NCBI RefSeq assembly: GCF_033807575.1
Contig: NC_084726.1
Location: forward strand, 1,240,001-1,304,000
Origin: Cydia pomonella
Lineage: Eukaryota > Arthropoda > Insecta > Lepidoptera > Tortricidae
Length of the DNA: 64,000 nt
Direction of reading: 5' to 3'
Shown here: positions 40,701 through 49,822 of the stretch, in pieces
Position numbering within the stretch: the first letter of the stretch is position 1
How the letters are laid out: each line of letters opens with the position of its first letter
The notes under the pieces: generated by a model
Database searches by the model: none
The model's input: the letters and a program-made list of their open reading frames with translations, nothing else
What the model was told of the DNA's origin: nothing
Program-made: the position numbers and the translations under genes

Positions 40701-42586
40701 TGTCCATGGTAATCATACGATAGTCAAACATTTGTTTTACAATCCTCCATAACGCTAATATTCTCATAACAATTAAAATAACGACCCTCCTACGCACTTA
40801 TAATAATTATTATAAACAATAAACAGCCTTGAACCCCAAAATGCTGTTAGGACGAGTTGAACTGCGTTAACCGAGGTTTAAATTCACTTTTACTTTTGAC
40901 TGAGATACGGTTTTATAATAATTCGCGTAACATCATCAATAGGCACTATTCAACAATATTGTAAAGCTTTGATTCTTATTGCTTGAAATAAAAGCTTCGC
41001 TCTTTTAGCTAAATGTGTTAAAATATAAATAAATTAATTGTTGGGTCCAATCTTATATACATCGTCCTAGCCCCAAATTAGTTGGGGGTTTTGCTTAGGC
41101 AAAGATTGTAATATGGGTGCCACTTGTACGACGATATACATACGTATAGAGATAAATACATACATATCTACTTATAAACATAGAAAACACCCATGACTCA
41201 GGAATCTGTGTTCATCACACAAATAAATGTCCTTACTGGGATTCGAATGGAATATTAGTTTTGGTTAAAAAAAATACATAAAGAAATGATTTTTTTTTGT
41301 CAAAATATTAATATATTTGATCAGAGCCCCTATTCGCTATCGAATAAATTTACACTAGGGGTACAGATTTTGAAATAATATGTTGCTAAATTTCAAACAG
41401 TAAAACAATTTAATTTATTCAAAGCGTTAAGCACTACTAAACTGTATATATTAAATCCAAACCCACAAAAAATGCATTCACTATTGATTCTTGCCTTGGT
41501 TTCGGACGCCATACCCATATTTGATTTGCTTGTTATAACGTTGGCCGACCGGTGGATTTACCGTGGCCGAAACACTGGGGGCACCTACGTGTTAAATAGT
41601 TTCAATGTTATGTTTGTACTAAGTACTAACCCTAGTTTCAAGTATTTATTTATTGATCGTATGGCATTTGTTTAGTTACTGGATTTAAATTAAACATACA
41701 TCTAGAGATTGATGTTTGCACTCTTTAGATACTCGAGCGATGGCCCTTTCACTGAGGTTCCCGAGGTCTTCAATCCGTCCCTTAATTTGGTGATTTAAGT
41801 ATTAGTATGTTACTAACACATTATGGACTTTTTTCGAAATAAATGATTACTGATTTGATTTGATAACGATAATTAAGCTACGGTAAGTTAAAGCTGCACC
41901 GGCTCAGCGCAGCGTCCGTGAAAACGAATCGCTAATAGCATAGTTACCTTATAACCGTTGTTTAACGTTATTTAGATGCCGTTTAGTCTATACTTACGGT
42001 AAAGGTTAACATTATAAACATCGACGAGGACGAGGTTCTCAGTTATTTGTGTGGTTTTCAGCGAAAAGGGGATTTCGTTTAATAGCGGTATTTGTATAGT
42101 TCACTCGATAGAGGGCGTAATGATGTCTTCCCTTCTTTACATTACTATCTGTAGGGAAGGGTACACTGGGGGGTTCGTAGTTGTACCCCTTCTGTGGGGG
42201 GAGGTATTCGATCACTATTCGATCGAGGGCGTAATGATGTCTTACCTTGTTTCCATTATTGTCTGTAGTGAAGGGTACGCTGGGGGGTTTGTAGTTGTAC
42301 CCCTTCTGTGGAGAGAGGTATTCGATGGAGGGTGTAATGATGTCTTACTTTGTTTCCATTATTGTCTGTAGGGAAGGGTACGCTGGGGGGTTTGTAGTTG
42401 TACCCCTTCTGTGGAGAGAGGTATTCGATGAAGGGTGTAATGATGTCTTACCTTGTTTCCATTATTGTCTGTAGGGAAGGGTACGCTGGGGGGTTCGTAG
42501 TTGTACCCCTTCTGTGGGGGGAGGTATTCGTTGGCTGCCCGCGCGAGGGTCACCACGGCGCACGCTACCATGCAGGTGAAGAGGGT
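28769..42586 (-). CDS. RR-type cuticular protein (pro-resilin-like), 5'-incomplete
   Basis: Structural protein of the insect cuticle carrying the Rebers-Riddiford chitin-binding domain. Exons found, all phase 0: 42586-42452, 39437-39345, 30168-29965, 28894-28769 (185 aa plus a missing first exon, probably just the ATG and one or two codons). Exon 1 found here: signal peptide core TLFTCMVACAVVTLARA, then ANEYLPPQKGYNY. Next: a Pro-rich exon (PPPPTRGPAYVPPPPQP). Then HSHDEHHHH and the RR domain with DGDVTRGEYRVALPDGRTQI and VKYTADWKNGFNAE. The last exon has YEGEARYP and a Gly/Tyr/Pro tail ending GGGYQY. Splice signals: CTTTCCAG/GTAAGA, TATTCCAG/GTAAGT, TTTTTCAG/GTAATT, AATTCCAG. A nested opposite-strand gene lies in intron 30169-39344. 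Confidence 0.88.
29530..29830 (-). pseudogene. Partial duplicates of the cuticular RR exon
   Basis: Downstream of the RR exon, on the minus strand, 29822-29732 repeats its second half (QGEYRVALQNGRTQIVKYTA then DRKNGFNAE) and keeps the GTAATT donor. A second, more decayed copy (29595-29530) has an in-frame stop within GEYRVAL. The intronic sequence following the donor is duplicated too (TGGTGCCGTGACCAGGATCC at about 29656 and 29889), so the unit is about 233 bp in tandem. The first copy has open frame but no obvious acceptor of good quality; the second is a pseudo-exon. Confidence 0.8.
30169..32048. other. Cuticular gene intron, repeat remnants
   Basis: 30169-31100: no feature recognised. 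31140-31280: degraded SINE with a B-box-like GGTTCGAACTC and GAGGAAACCGGACTACC, related to 46309-46617. 31715-31990: a common lepidopteran repeat with AACCGACTTCAATATTTC and AGGAGGAGGTTATAG. ORFs here are unsupported. Confidence 0.4.
32049..32422. mobile_element. MITE with CGCAGCAAGCTCGG inverted ends
   Basis: Left end CCGCAGCAAGCTCGG, right end CCGAGCTTGCTGCGGG; further inward TCCATACAAAAGTAGTTACG pairs with CGTAACTCCGTTTGTATGG. About 374 bp, non-coding. A half copy is at 6525-6660. TTA-type flanks (ATTA left, TTAG right) would suit PIF/Harbinger but are not clear. Confidence 0.6.
32553..32692. mobile_element. MITE, CCTACCGCGAAAACCG family
   Basis: Begins GGGGGCCTACCGCGAAAACC, contains TTCGCAAATTGCGGGGATC and the partially complementary GATTTTCGCGGTTATAGCCC at its end. 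Related copies: 33296-33450 (inverted), 3376-3470 and 39893-39960 (partial). Confidence 0.6.
33029..39069 (+). CDS. Predicted secreted acidic protein, nine coding exons incl. micro-exons, nested in cuticular gene intron
   Basis: Model assembled from splice sites: 33029-33212, 33696-33716, 34343-34384, 35499-35531, 35740-35778, 36472-36585, 37317-37337, 37964-38119, 38906-39069. All eight junctions are phase 1 and the sum (774 nt) gives 257 codons plus TAA with no internal stop. Donors are GTAAGT in five cases, else GTGCGT, GTAAAA (weakest) and GTAAGA; acceptors end in CAG, TAG. Residues 1-24 form a hydrophobic signal peptide (LVSCIIFILFFF). The middle is polar; exon 8 and 9 are Asp-rich (DGDSTPDVGGDQDEG, DVDSDGQNQD), ending FPDHYLDDARK. 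No known family recognised. AATAAA overlaps the stop codon. The start could be preceded by an untranslated exon, and further micro-exons may be missed. Needs transcript support, but matching phases at this many sites are unlikely by chance. Confidence 0.72.
33296..33450. mobile_element. MITE, CCTACCGCGAAAACCG family (inverted)
   Basis: Contains AAATCGAAGTTCGTCAATTG and ends CGCTTTTCGCTGTAGGCCCC, the reverse of the copy at 32553. It lies in intron 1 of the nested gene. Confidence 0.6.
34565..34740 (+). repeat. GAGTCGGACTCGC-type interspersed repeat (plus)
   Basis: Head GTGCGAGTCGGACTCGCCCA, then AGGGTTCCGTACTTTTTAG, GACAGACGGACGGATGGACA and GGGTCCCGTTTACCCTTTGG. Internally shortened compared with 58629. 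Lies in intron 3 of the nested gene. Confidence 0.7.
35231..35377. mobile_element. MITE with AAGCTAACT inverted ends
   Basis: AAGAGTCCGTCTAAGCTAAC at the left pairs with GTTAGCTTGGCCCGACTCTA at the right; about 147 bp, non-coding. Lies in intron 3 of the nested gene (34385-35498), upstream of its fourth exon. Confidence 0.55.
38125..38610 (+). mobile_element. LINE reverse transcriptase C-terminal fragment followed by a SINE head
   Basis: RSFLPRTCKL then, after a frame change, PSEVFPLRYDMEFFKKKVF and TDLKGWPV are typical last residues of Jockey-like LINE reverse transcriptases; a 3' UTR-like stretch follows. 38440-38510 has CTTCCCATCAGGCGGCTCGT, and 38518-38600 a SINE head (GTCTGGCTAG...GGGTTCAGTTCC). 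All lie in intron 8 of the nested gene. Confidence 0.6.
39893..40390 (-). mobile_element. Partial MITE and LINE-like 3' fragment
   Basis: 39893-39960 is part of the CCTACCGCG MITE. From 39990 to 40390 the minus strand shows a coding-like stretch (REINNRMAGPVRTCMDANP, then RAPRT), a 3' flank, and an ATGAT-repeat end (39997-40013). I read this as a truncated retroelement with a pentanucleotide tail; family uncertain. It lies in the intron between the first two cuticular exons found here. Confidence 0.4.
40391..41057. other. Cuticular gene intron, nothing recognised
   Basis: AT-rich sequence with no supported ORF, tRNA or clear repeat. Confidence 0.4.
41058..41363 (-). mobile_element. 5'-truncated SINE (minus) and fragment of palindromic MITE
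   Basis: 41120-41250 reads, on the minus strand, B-box remnant ATTCGAATCCCAGTAAGGAC then TGAGTCATGGGTGTTTTC, the SINE family of 14361. 41333-41363 (CGAATAAATTTACACTAGGG plus GTACAG) is an end of the MITE found whole at 60806. Confidence 0.6.
41364..42104. other. Cuticular gene intron, nothing recognised
   Basis: Non-coding; two ORFs here have no recognisable domain or splice context. Confidence 0.4.
42105..42520 (-). repeat. Tandem repeat (103/103/114 bp) duplicating cuticular exon 3' part plus splice donor
   Basis: Four units; the first (gene order) is the end of the real exon 42586-42452. Downstream units carry the same coding stretch (KGYNYKPPSVPFPTDNNGNK), preceded by CTCTCCACAG, which works as an acceptor, and followed by GTAAGAC. 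This creates 60-nt, phase-0 candidate cassette exons at 42408-42349 and 42305-42246. A third, 42191-42132, has lost its donor (GGAAG). Introns between neighbours would be only 43 nt, so adjacent joining is doubtful, whereas skipping to the third unit (146 nt) is possible. Confidence 0.85.
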
Positions 42587-42636
42587 CTGGAAAGAGGTAT
42601 AAAATTTGTAAGAATTGTTTTTAATACAAGTTATAT

Positions 42637-42884
42637 AAATAAATATTATAGGACATTATTACACAAATTGACTAAGTCCCACAGTAAGCTCAATAAGGCT
42701 TGTGTTGAGGGTACTTAGACAACGATATATATAATATATAAATACTTAAATACATATAAAACACCCATGACTCAGGAACAAATATCCATGCTCCTCACAC
42801 GAATAAATGCCCTTACCAGGATTTGAACCCGGGACCATCGGCTTCGTAGGCAGGGTCACTACCCACTAGGCCAAACTGGTCGTC
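42637..42884 (-). mobile_element. tRNA-derived SINE (minus)
   Basis: On the minus strand: A box TGGCCTAGTGG, B box GGTTCAAATCC, TGAGTCATGGGTGTTTT, GGGACTTAGTCAATTTGTG. It sits about 50 bp upstream of the acceptor for the signal-peptide exon of the cuticular gene. Confidence 0.85.
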
Positions 42885-43500
42885 AAGTGGGTGGTTATAT
42901 ACTCTGGCAAACACACTTTGTCAGTAGAAAAAGGCGCGAAATTTAAACCCTTCTGTAGTGTGCGTCGAACTAAGTTGATTTAGTTCCAAATGATAATTCG
43001 GGAGGCGGGCAATTATTCCTTAGAACTAAGTTGACGCTCATTAAAGAAGGTCTTGTTTGGACTCGTGCAGCTTGTGAAATGTTTTAACCCTCTATAGTGC
43101 ATAAGGGTGTCAGAAATTATGCAAAACTGAACCCTATCACTTTGAAATAAAGTTCAAAATCAGATGGGAAATATATTACCTCTGCCTTATAAAGGCTTAA
43201 CTAGGGCTATCATTTTGTTGTCAACTTTTAGCTGATATCCTGTACTATTATTTAACAACAAAAGTACAGGTCAACGACCTCGTTTGCGAAAAAAGAGATA
43301 AAATTAAAAAAAATTGTAAATTTTTGAAGACAATTTTTATCTTTGTTATTATTTTTCGAGTGATTGTGTAAAATTCTCTGTGATATTTATGCTTGAAATT
43401 TATGTTCTAATTCATAAGCTATCGATTTTTTTTTTTTTTAATGTGCGTCAGGTAAGTGGACAGATTTTGGTACATTAACCAAGTGCAGTCGTGTTTGGCA
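42885..43500. other. No gene seen
   Basis: AT-rich sequence. The missing first exon of the cuticular protein gene must lie at or beyond this point on the minus strand, but no convincing ATG-GTAAGT combination was found. Confidence 0.4.
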
Positions 43501-43703
43501 CAGGGATCGGAAACCGGTATTTTTTGTATGGTAACGAAAACGGTATTTTTTCGTTCTTTGCTAATTATTTCATTTCTAATTGGGCAATTTCATAATACGA
43601 AGTCGTTATCTAAAAACTCAACCGAGTCCTATATTTGGAGTATAAAATAACCGAAATATATGTTTATTTCAAAGTTTTTCCAAAAAACCGGTTCCGATCC
43701 CTG
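43501..43703. mobile_element. hAT-type MITE, 203 bp, perfect 8-bp target duplication
   Basis: Ends CAGGGATCGGAAACCGG and CCGGTTCCGATCCCTG, with exact direct repeats GTTTGGCA at 43493-43500 and 43704-43711. No ORF of note. Confidence 0.88.
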
Positions 43704-43912
43704 GTTTGGCACAATAAAACTTTGGAAGGGTGCATTTTTAAAATGGTTGAGAAAAAACATAGGTATAGGGGTGATTTGTCGATAAAATTCATCGTACTAT
43801 ACGTGGATAACGGCTCCACTATACGTGCACAAACACATTGTATAGAATATAGAACCGTTTTTTGTGGGCCTGTTTCAAATTCGACACTAGTTGACAAAAT
43901 GGCGTAACTACT

Positions 43913-44033
43913 AGTGTTGGCCGAAACGTGAATGCAATTGACCATTATCCATTACAAATTGAACCATCCGTTTCGGTTTATGGTTCAATTTGTAATGGTT
44001 AATGGTCAATTGCATTAACGTTCGGCCAACACT
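43913..44033. mobile_element. Fold-back MITE, ~121 bp
   Basis: Almost one complete palindrome: AGTGTTGGCCGAAACGTGAA at the left, TTAACGTTCGGCCAACACT at the right, with ATGCAATTGACCATTATCC and its complement between. Only a ~12-nt centre (CCGTTTCGGTTT) is unpaired. Same family as 48261-48466. Confidence 0.8.
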
Positions 44034-45024
44034 GGTAACTACGTTGTATTCATAGATATATATGTTAACGGAATCTATCATGGAACATTTAAGAGTAAAT
44101 GTTGAGTGTTTTTGATATTTCACCGACACCTGTAAAATTTCTACCGCTTTAAGCTTTGAAAGTTGAATATAATTAAAACTGTGTTTTTTTTTGCTCCAGT
44201 CATAGAATGTATGACGCCATTCATTTTTAAAATAACAAATTTCAATGAAAAATTAAACTTAACCAGCTCTTTGGCTCTTGTTTATGGTAAAATGTTGACA
44301 GCGATTAAAAACTGATGGTAAATACTTGTTTTACAGGATTTGTCTATACCATTCCATTAGGAGTGTTTATGTAAATTAACTAACCTAGTCTTTTAAGTTT
44401 TATTTTTATTTTTTAAGTTTTACTAATACTTATATGGACACATGTCTGAAATAAACAATTTTTATTTTATTTTATTTATTTACTATAGTATTCTATGCTC
44501 TGAGGTTGTATCCTTGTATCTTGTCTTGTTTTTAATCGAATTTGGCAGTTTATAACGGGTTTACCTGCCTACTAACCTACCTTATGTTTGGACTCCATAA
44601 CTGCTAAGTTGCTCTGTTTTGTAATAACTAGGTACAATATGATAGTGATACCCATAATTAATACTACCAGTTTTGCTCAACCGTTGTAAGCGTAAATCAC
44701 AGCGTAAAGCAACGTTTTTGTGCGCGTGAGATATTCGCCGACGCGCCGGGGACGCGCATCTGCATACAATGACTGTACCGACAGCAGGGCTAAGGAATTT
44801 CTATCATATTTAGGTCTTTAAGAGGATACACTTCGGTAACGTAGTCCCCATTTTCCTCTCTGGATATTGACATTATGGGAATGTTTTTAACATTTTTCGA
44901 TGTATATTAACCATAGTTTGTCCCAATGTTTGGCTACTTTAGATTTTTTTATTTGTGTAAAAATTAGGAGCGAATAAATGATTTCATACAAAATTATAAA
45001 TGCTCCTACCTAATCCTTATAATC
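44034..45024. other. No gene seen
   Basis: AT-rich; a (TTTTA)n-like run at 44456-44482 may mark the tail of an unidentified retroelement. Confidence 0.4.
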
Positions 45025-45190
45025 TTATAATAATACCCAAAGGTTGTCTGGAAGAGATCGCTCTTAAGCGATAAGACCGCCTGTTGTTACTTCTATCATG
45101 TCTTTGTTTGTTTCTGTACATTTATTGTAAACTATGTGAGGTGTGCAATAAAGAGTATTAAATTAAAATTAAAATTAAATTAAATTATAA
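45025..45190 (+). mobile_element. LINE 3' tail (plus)
   Basis: AAGGTTGTCTGGAAGAGATC, GCGATAAGACCGCCTGTTG, GTGAGGTGTGCAATAAAGAG and an (AATTA)n tail. The 3' end of a LINE abundant in Lepidoptera; a minus-strand relative is at 28484. Confidence 0.7.
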
Positions 45191-45544
45191 TTTATTTCAG
45201 ATCTTTACAATCCATAGATTTTGTTAGTTTATCTAAGCTACGTACCTAATAACTAGTGTTAGTATTTACTAATTACAACTAAACTACTTAAACTAAAAAG
45301 TAAACAGTATTGTATTGTATTAATTAAAGATTAAACATAGGAGCATAGCTGTGGTTGATATAGAATAAACACCGTGTCAAAATATTTAAACACGACTGCC
45401 CAAAAAGAGGAGTGTATTTATTGTTTTCTGCGTTCATGTGTGTATGTATTATGGGAGTTTCTTTATTCCACCATAACTTCTGAATGCCTTAACCGATTTA
45501 GATATATGATGTATCATTAGAATCCTTACGAGATTTTTTTTTAA
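45191..45544. other. No gene seen
   Basis: AT-rich sequence with no ORF or repeat structure that I can name. The 45440-45540 stretch (ACTTCTGAATGCCTTAACCG) resembles common lepidopteran repeats. Confidence 0.35.
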
Positions 45545-46030
45545 TATACTACGTCGGTGGCAAACAAGCATACGGCCCGCCTGATGGTAAGCAGTCTCCG
45601 TAGCCTATGTACGCCTGAAACTCCAGAGGAGTTACATACGCGTTGCCGACCCTAAACCCGCCCCCCCCTAGTTAAGCTCTGGCAACCTTACTCACCGGCA
45701 GGAACACAACACTATGAGTATGGTCTAGTGTTATTTGGCTGCTGTTTTCTGTAGGTGGAGGTACTTCTCCAGTTGGGCTCTGCTCTAGAACTGGAATGAC
45801 ACCCACTGGCTAGCTGTGCCCTACCACACAAAGCGAGATGACATTCACAATGCCCATACCTCTCTTTTGGACGTAGTTTAAGTACGTACCCGGGTCCATT
45901 AGGGCATTTGACGTCATTACAATTAATCATTCATTTAGATTAAGATGATATTTGTAAAATTTGGCGATTTAAAAGTGCTTGTTGCTAGGCCTATTTGAAT
46001 AAAGAATATATTGATTTTGACTTCATGTTC
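45545..46030 (-). repeat. Interspersed repeat (GGCCCGCCTGATGGTAAG family) with LINE-like tail
   Basis: Holds TACTACGTCGGTGGCAAACA, GCCTATGTACGCCTGAAACT, ATGAGTATGGTCTAGTGTT and TACCTCTCTTTTGGACGTAG. Relatives at 54045-54225, 55090-55200 and 63045-63370. 45945-46020 resembles a retroelement tail (AAAGTGCTTGTTGCTAGGCC, TTTGAATAAAGAATAT). Non-coding. Confidence 0.6.
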
Positions 46031-46308
46031 ATATGATGATGATGTAATCCTGTTATCCTTCATTAGGGACATAGAGCTCGCAGAAGAATTTTCCATACTA
46101 TAGCTATATCTTATATGTTCATATGCAAAGAGGAAAATGAGGACTACGTTTGTATGAAATGGCAATTTCGCGGGGCCTCGGTGTATCATCTTAAGTATTA
46201 CTTGTGCTTACACACTTAGTCATACAACTTTATTAAATCTGATACTAAGAAGTGTTATAATGAAGGCTTATTTTATTTTAGACTTATACTTGCGGTGTTG
46301 CTTACAAG

Positions 46309-46617
46309 CGGTGGTAGCCGAGTGGATATGACGTCCGACTTTTAAATCGGAGGTTGCGGGTTCAAATCCTGGCTCGTACCAATGAGTTTTTCGGAACTTA
46401 TGTACGAAACATCAATTTGATATTTACCACTAGCTTTTCGGTGGAGGAAAACATCGGAGGAAACCTGCTTACATCTGCGAAGAAATTCAAAGGTGTATGT
46501 GAAGTCCCCAATCCGCATTGGGCTAGCGTGCGGACTATAGCCCAAGCCCTCTCGCGCATGAGAGGAGGCCTGTGCCCAGCAGTGGGACGTATATAGGCTG
46601 AATTATTACTTATACTT
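46309..46617 (+). mobile_element. tRNA-derived SINE, second family
   Basis: The tRNA-like head has an A box TAGCCGAGTGG and B box GGTTCAAATCC with an anticodon-arm-like CGACTTTTAAATCGG. The body includes AGCCCTCTCGCGCATGAGAG, GGAGGCCTGTGCCCAGCAGT and GGGACGTATATAGGCTG. It is not a functional tRNA: the long 3' body and imperfect acceptor stem argue for a SINE. Confidence 0.8.
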
Positions 46618-47324
46618 ATTATAATAAAGACCGTTCTTTTCTGCTGTCGCTCCGTTGCACATGCAACAATGCATCGATAGTGCAAGGCCGAGCCTCTCGC
46701 CGAACCGCGATCAATGTTAGTGTTTGGGGACACCTTACAACTGTCTAACAGCAATACAGATCTCTTGATAATGAACAAAAAACAGTTGTTCTATGAATAT
46801 TTCCTACTGTTGTTCATAAGGCACCGTTTTCATATACCAAAGGCATAATTTGATAATCACATGTGCTCCTTGGAGTTGAGATTATCCACTTCCGCAATAA
46901 AAATGGGTACTTCTGTTTTTTTTACCGATTTAACCGGGGTCGAGGTCTACAGCTCACAGAGCCACTAGTACTATTTATTTAAAAAAATACACAGTATGAA
47001 AGTTGAAACCACTATGGAATTCATATAAAAGGGTATACAATTATGTAATCAATAATATGTATTTATTTATGTAACAAAGATATTAAAAATACAAATCTAA
47101 TACATAACAGATGACTCACGTTTATCCATTTTGATATAATTTATAGATAATATAGTTTAGATATCTTGAAGTCGAACCGTTGTGATTATGATCATTGGCA
47201 TGCCTGTTCAACGGCGCATCCTTTATGGTTATTGATGATTATTATACTATTACCTATGTGGAATGTAAGCTTGTGGGTTCAAGGGAAGGTTTAAGGTTAG
47301 GTAAAAATAAATAAATAAATATTT
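46618..47324. other. No gene seen
   Basis: Non-coding AT-rich sequence. ORFs antisense to the SINE are chance. Confidence 0.4.
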
Positions 47325-47505
47325 ACAGAACCCTAGTGTAAATGTATTCGATAGCATGACGTGACGTACGCGTTTACGTTAAGTCTAATTTTTTATGGGA
47401 TTTAGAAACAGCGCGCCAACCGTTTTGGAAACTCAAAATCCCATACAAAATGAGACTTAACACAAACGCGTACGTCACGTCACGCTATGGAATAAATTTA
47501 CAGAT
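47325..47505. mobile_element. Palindromic MITE (CCCTAGTGTAAAT family)
   Basis: Left arm CCCTAGTGTAAATGTATTCG and GACGTACGCGTTTACGTTAA; right arm AACGCGTACGTCACGTCACG and GAATAAATTTACA. Same family as 60806-60996, 59692-59840 and the fragment at 41333. Confidence 0.75.
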
Positions 47506-48260
47506 ATTCACATTCATAACCACCAACTTCGACGTAGGCAGGCACTACCAACTAGGTTTAAAATGCTGTATTGAATAGCTGTCTTTACATCCATCGTTAG
47601 TTCTAGAAAGCTGCAATTTAGCATGAATACATAAATCATGCATGGCGACAGAACCGTAAAATGAAAACTTCAAGAAACATTTTTCAAAGTTGTTTTTGCC
47701 TTTACCCAATGGTGTGGGGTATCGTTGGATAGGTCTTTAAAACAAATTAGTGTCTCCAACAACCAATTTTAGATAAATTTAATATTTATCGAAAATTATC
47801 GCTCCGAAAAAAAAAAATATAATTTAATAAAAAATAAAATATTCGTAAGCACACAGACAAGGCCTTATCTCAGCATGTTGCTGGTGACTTTCAGCGCTGA
47901 TCTTTCCTTTCAGATCTTATTCTTCTTGAATATGTGACCCTCCCTCTAAATTTTGAACCATGGGTCCAAAAAATATGAAAAGACATCGTAAAACAAAAGC
48001 TTAACAAGTACCTACTTTAAATGAAAACTAAAGCGAACATGATTGGTCCAGCCATTTCTAAATTATTGCAAAAAGTCTTGTCTTCTTAGTAAAAAGACGT
48101 ACAAAGCGCTCGCTGCGAAGGTACGTACTCCTTATTCTTGAAATGAACCATCAGCCGTAAAGTGCATGACGACTTTATCAATGAATTCATTCATAATTTC
48201 TCCATGCAGTTTTGCAGCTCACTGTACCTGATACTAATACATTATTGTATCTACGAAACC
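47506..48260. other. No gene seen
   Basis: Non-coding. 47640-47990 contains text common in lepidopteran repeats (GGTGTGGGGTATCGTTGGAT) but no clear boundaries. Confidence 0.4.
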
Positions 48261-48466
48261 AGTGTTGGCCGAACGTTAATTAGAATTGACCATATTGAAA
48301 ATTATCCATTACAAATTGAATCGTAAACGTTACGGTTACGATTCAATTTGTAATGGATAATTTTCAATATGGTCAATTCTAATTAACGTTCGGCCACGTT
48401 TACGATTCAATTTGTAATGGATAATTTTCAATATGGTCAATTCTAATTAACGTTCGGCCAACATTG
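48261..48466. mobile_element. Fold-back MITE with a duplicated arm
   Basis: Left arm 48261-48327 (AGTGTTGGCCGAACGTTAAT...); complementary right arm to about 48395; then a second copy of the right arm to 48466 (both have GATTCAATTTGTAATGGATA and TTCTAATTAACGTTCGGCCA). One left and two right arms can form alternative stems. Same family as 43913. Confidence 0.82.
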
Positions 48467-48856
48467 TACGGAACCCTACACTGAGCATGGCCCGGTATGC
48501 TTTTGGCCTTTTTTACGATGAACTGTAAGTAATCCTTCATGTATTATATGTGTTTCCATGTACATATTTTCAGAGGTTGTGCAGTAAAGAGGATTTGTAT
48601 TGTGTATTGTATTGAGTCATTGAGCTCATTGCAAACTATTCCAAAGCCGGAGCGACCATCTACATCAGCTTTCAAATTTGAAGCCAAATTAGTCATGAAG
48701 GAAGATTAAAGCCGTGACTTAATAATTGAAGGATTCTGAGGCCATCAGGTCATGTCATCTGTCTATTCGCATGAACTTTCTAGTGCCCACCTTTCTAAAA
48801 TTTGATTGATTGCATATAACAATGTGCAAATATGATGTTAAAGAAAATACATCGAT

Positions 48857-49106
48857 GACCGAACTGGCCTAGTGGGTAGTGACCCTGCCTGTGAAGCCGA
48901 TGGTCCTGGGTTCGAATCCCGGTAAGGGCATTTATTTGTGTGATGACCACAGATATTTGTTCCTGAGTCATAGATGTTTTCTATGTTTTTAAGTAATTGT
49001 TTATTATATATATATCGTTGTCGAGTACAAACAACACAAGCCTTCTTGACTCACCGTGGGACTTAGTCAATTTGTGTAAGAATATCCCTATAATATTTAT
49101 TTATGT
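48857..49106 (+). mobile_element. tRNA-derived SINE (plus)
   Basis: A box TGGCCTAGTGG, B box GGTTCGAATCC (perfect consensus), TCCTGAGTCATAGATGTTTT, GGGACTTAGTCAATTTGTG, ending in a TTTATTTATG tail. The best-preserved copy of the family here. Confidence 0.88.
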
Positions 49107-49590
49107 ACATTTAATTTCTCATGTTCTGAAATCGTTGTTGTTCTAAAAAGGGTGCAGAAAATGATACGTTTCTGCACTAGAGCATTTTACTTTCCCATAA
49201 CTTTTTTCTTTTACATTACGATAAGTAATAAACATTTGATATTAAATGGATTTGTAGTACAATTTCCATTCTGCTATTTATAACACCCCATTCCATAAAT
49301 CATGATACTTTTACCTAAATTGTTAATTGAAATACCCTCAAGAAAAAAAAAATAAAAGACAAAAAAAAAGATTAGATGAAGGTTTATACTTAAATACACA
49401 TATATTTTACTTTCCTCGTATTCGAAATGAAAAGTAGAGTGTTTAACTCGGGTAACTTTCATCCCTTGGCTATCTTCTATTATTTAACATCAGGAAAATG
49501 ACTGAGCTACTAACTTTATCAACCACCTGAGATTATTAGTGATGTGCAAGTGGCTGATCATTCTCAAAATTACCGCAATTTCTGATACTC
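49107..49590. other. No gene seen; half of an inverted repeat
   Basis: 49400-49465 (TACTTTCCTCGTATTCGAAA then GAAAAGTAGAGTGTTTAACT) is repeated inverted at 50640-50705, about 1.2 kb away. These may be the ends of an older element. Confidence 0.45.
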
Positions 49591-49822
49591 CAATAGGGTT
49601 GTTTCCAATTTTTTGAAACGCTTGTATTACGTTCTACATTTAACTAAAAGTTGCCCTAAAATTCAACTTTTATACTAAAAACGGCTTTAAATGTGTTAAA
49701 TTAACAAAATATTTTTTGACATATGCTTTCGCGCCCAAAACGGTCTTTGAAAATTGTGTGACGTCACAGTTTACGGACACATAACTACATACACACGTAG
49801 AAGATACGAACTGTCAACTGAC
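49591..49822 (+). repeat. Dispersed repeat, also at 63766-64000
   Basis: CAATAGGGTTGTTTCCAATT, AACGCTTGTATTACGTTCTA, GTGACGTCACAGTTTACGG and ACGTAGAAGATACGAACTG recur in the same order and orientation at the right edge of the window. Non-coding. Confidence 0.75.

Noticed and set aside
42051..42371. Plus-strand ORFs through the tandem repeat (also 42398-42718)
   Set aside because: They read the reverse of the cuticular exon repeats, and their repetitive peptide is a by-product.
46311..46381. Possible tRNA gene (A and B boxes, anticodon-like arm)
   Set aside because: The acceptor stem is poor and a long SINE body follows, with the usual SINE 3' text; treated as a SINE head.
46398..46778. 126-codon minus ORF
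   Set aside because: It is antisense to a SINE and its 3' flank.
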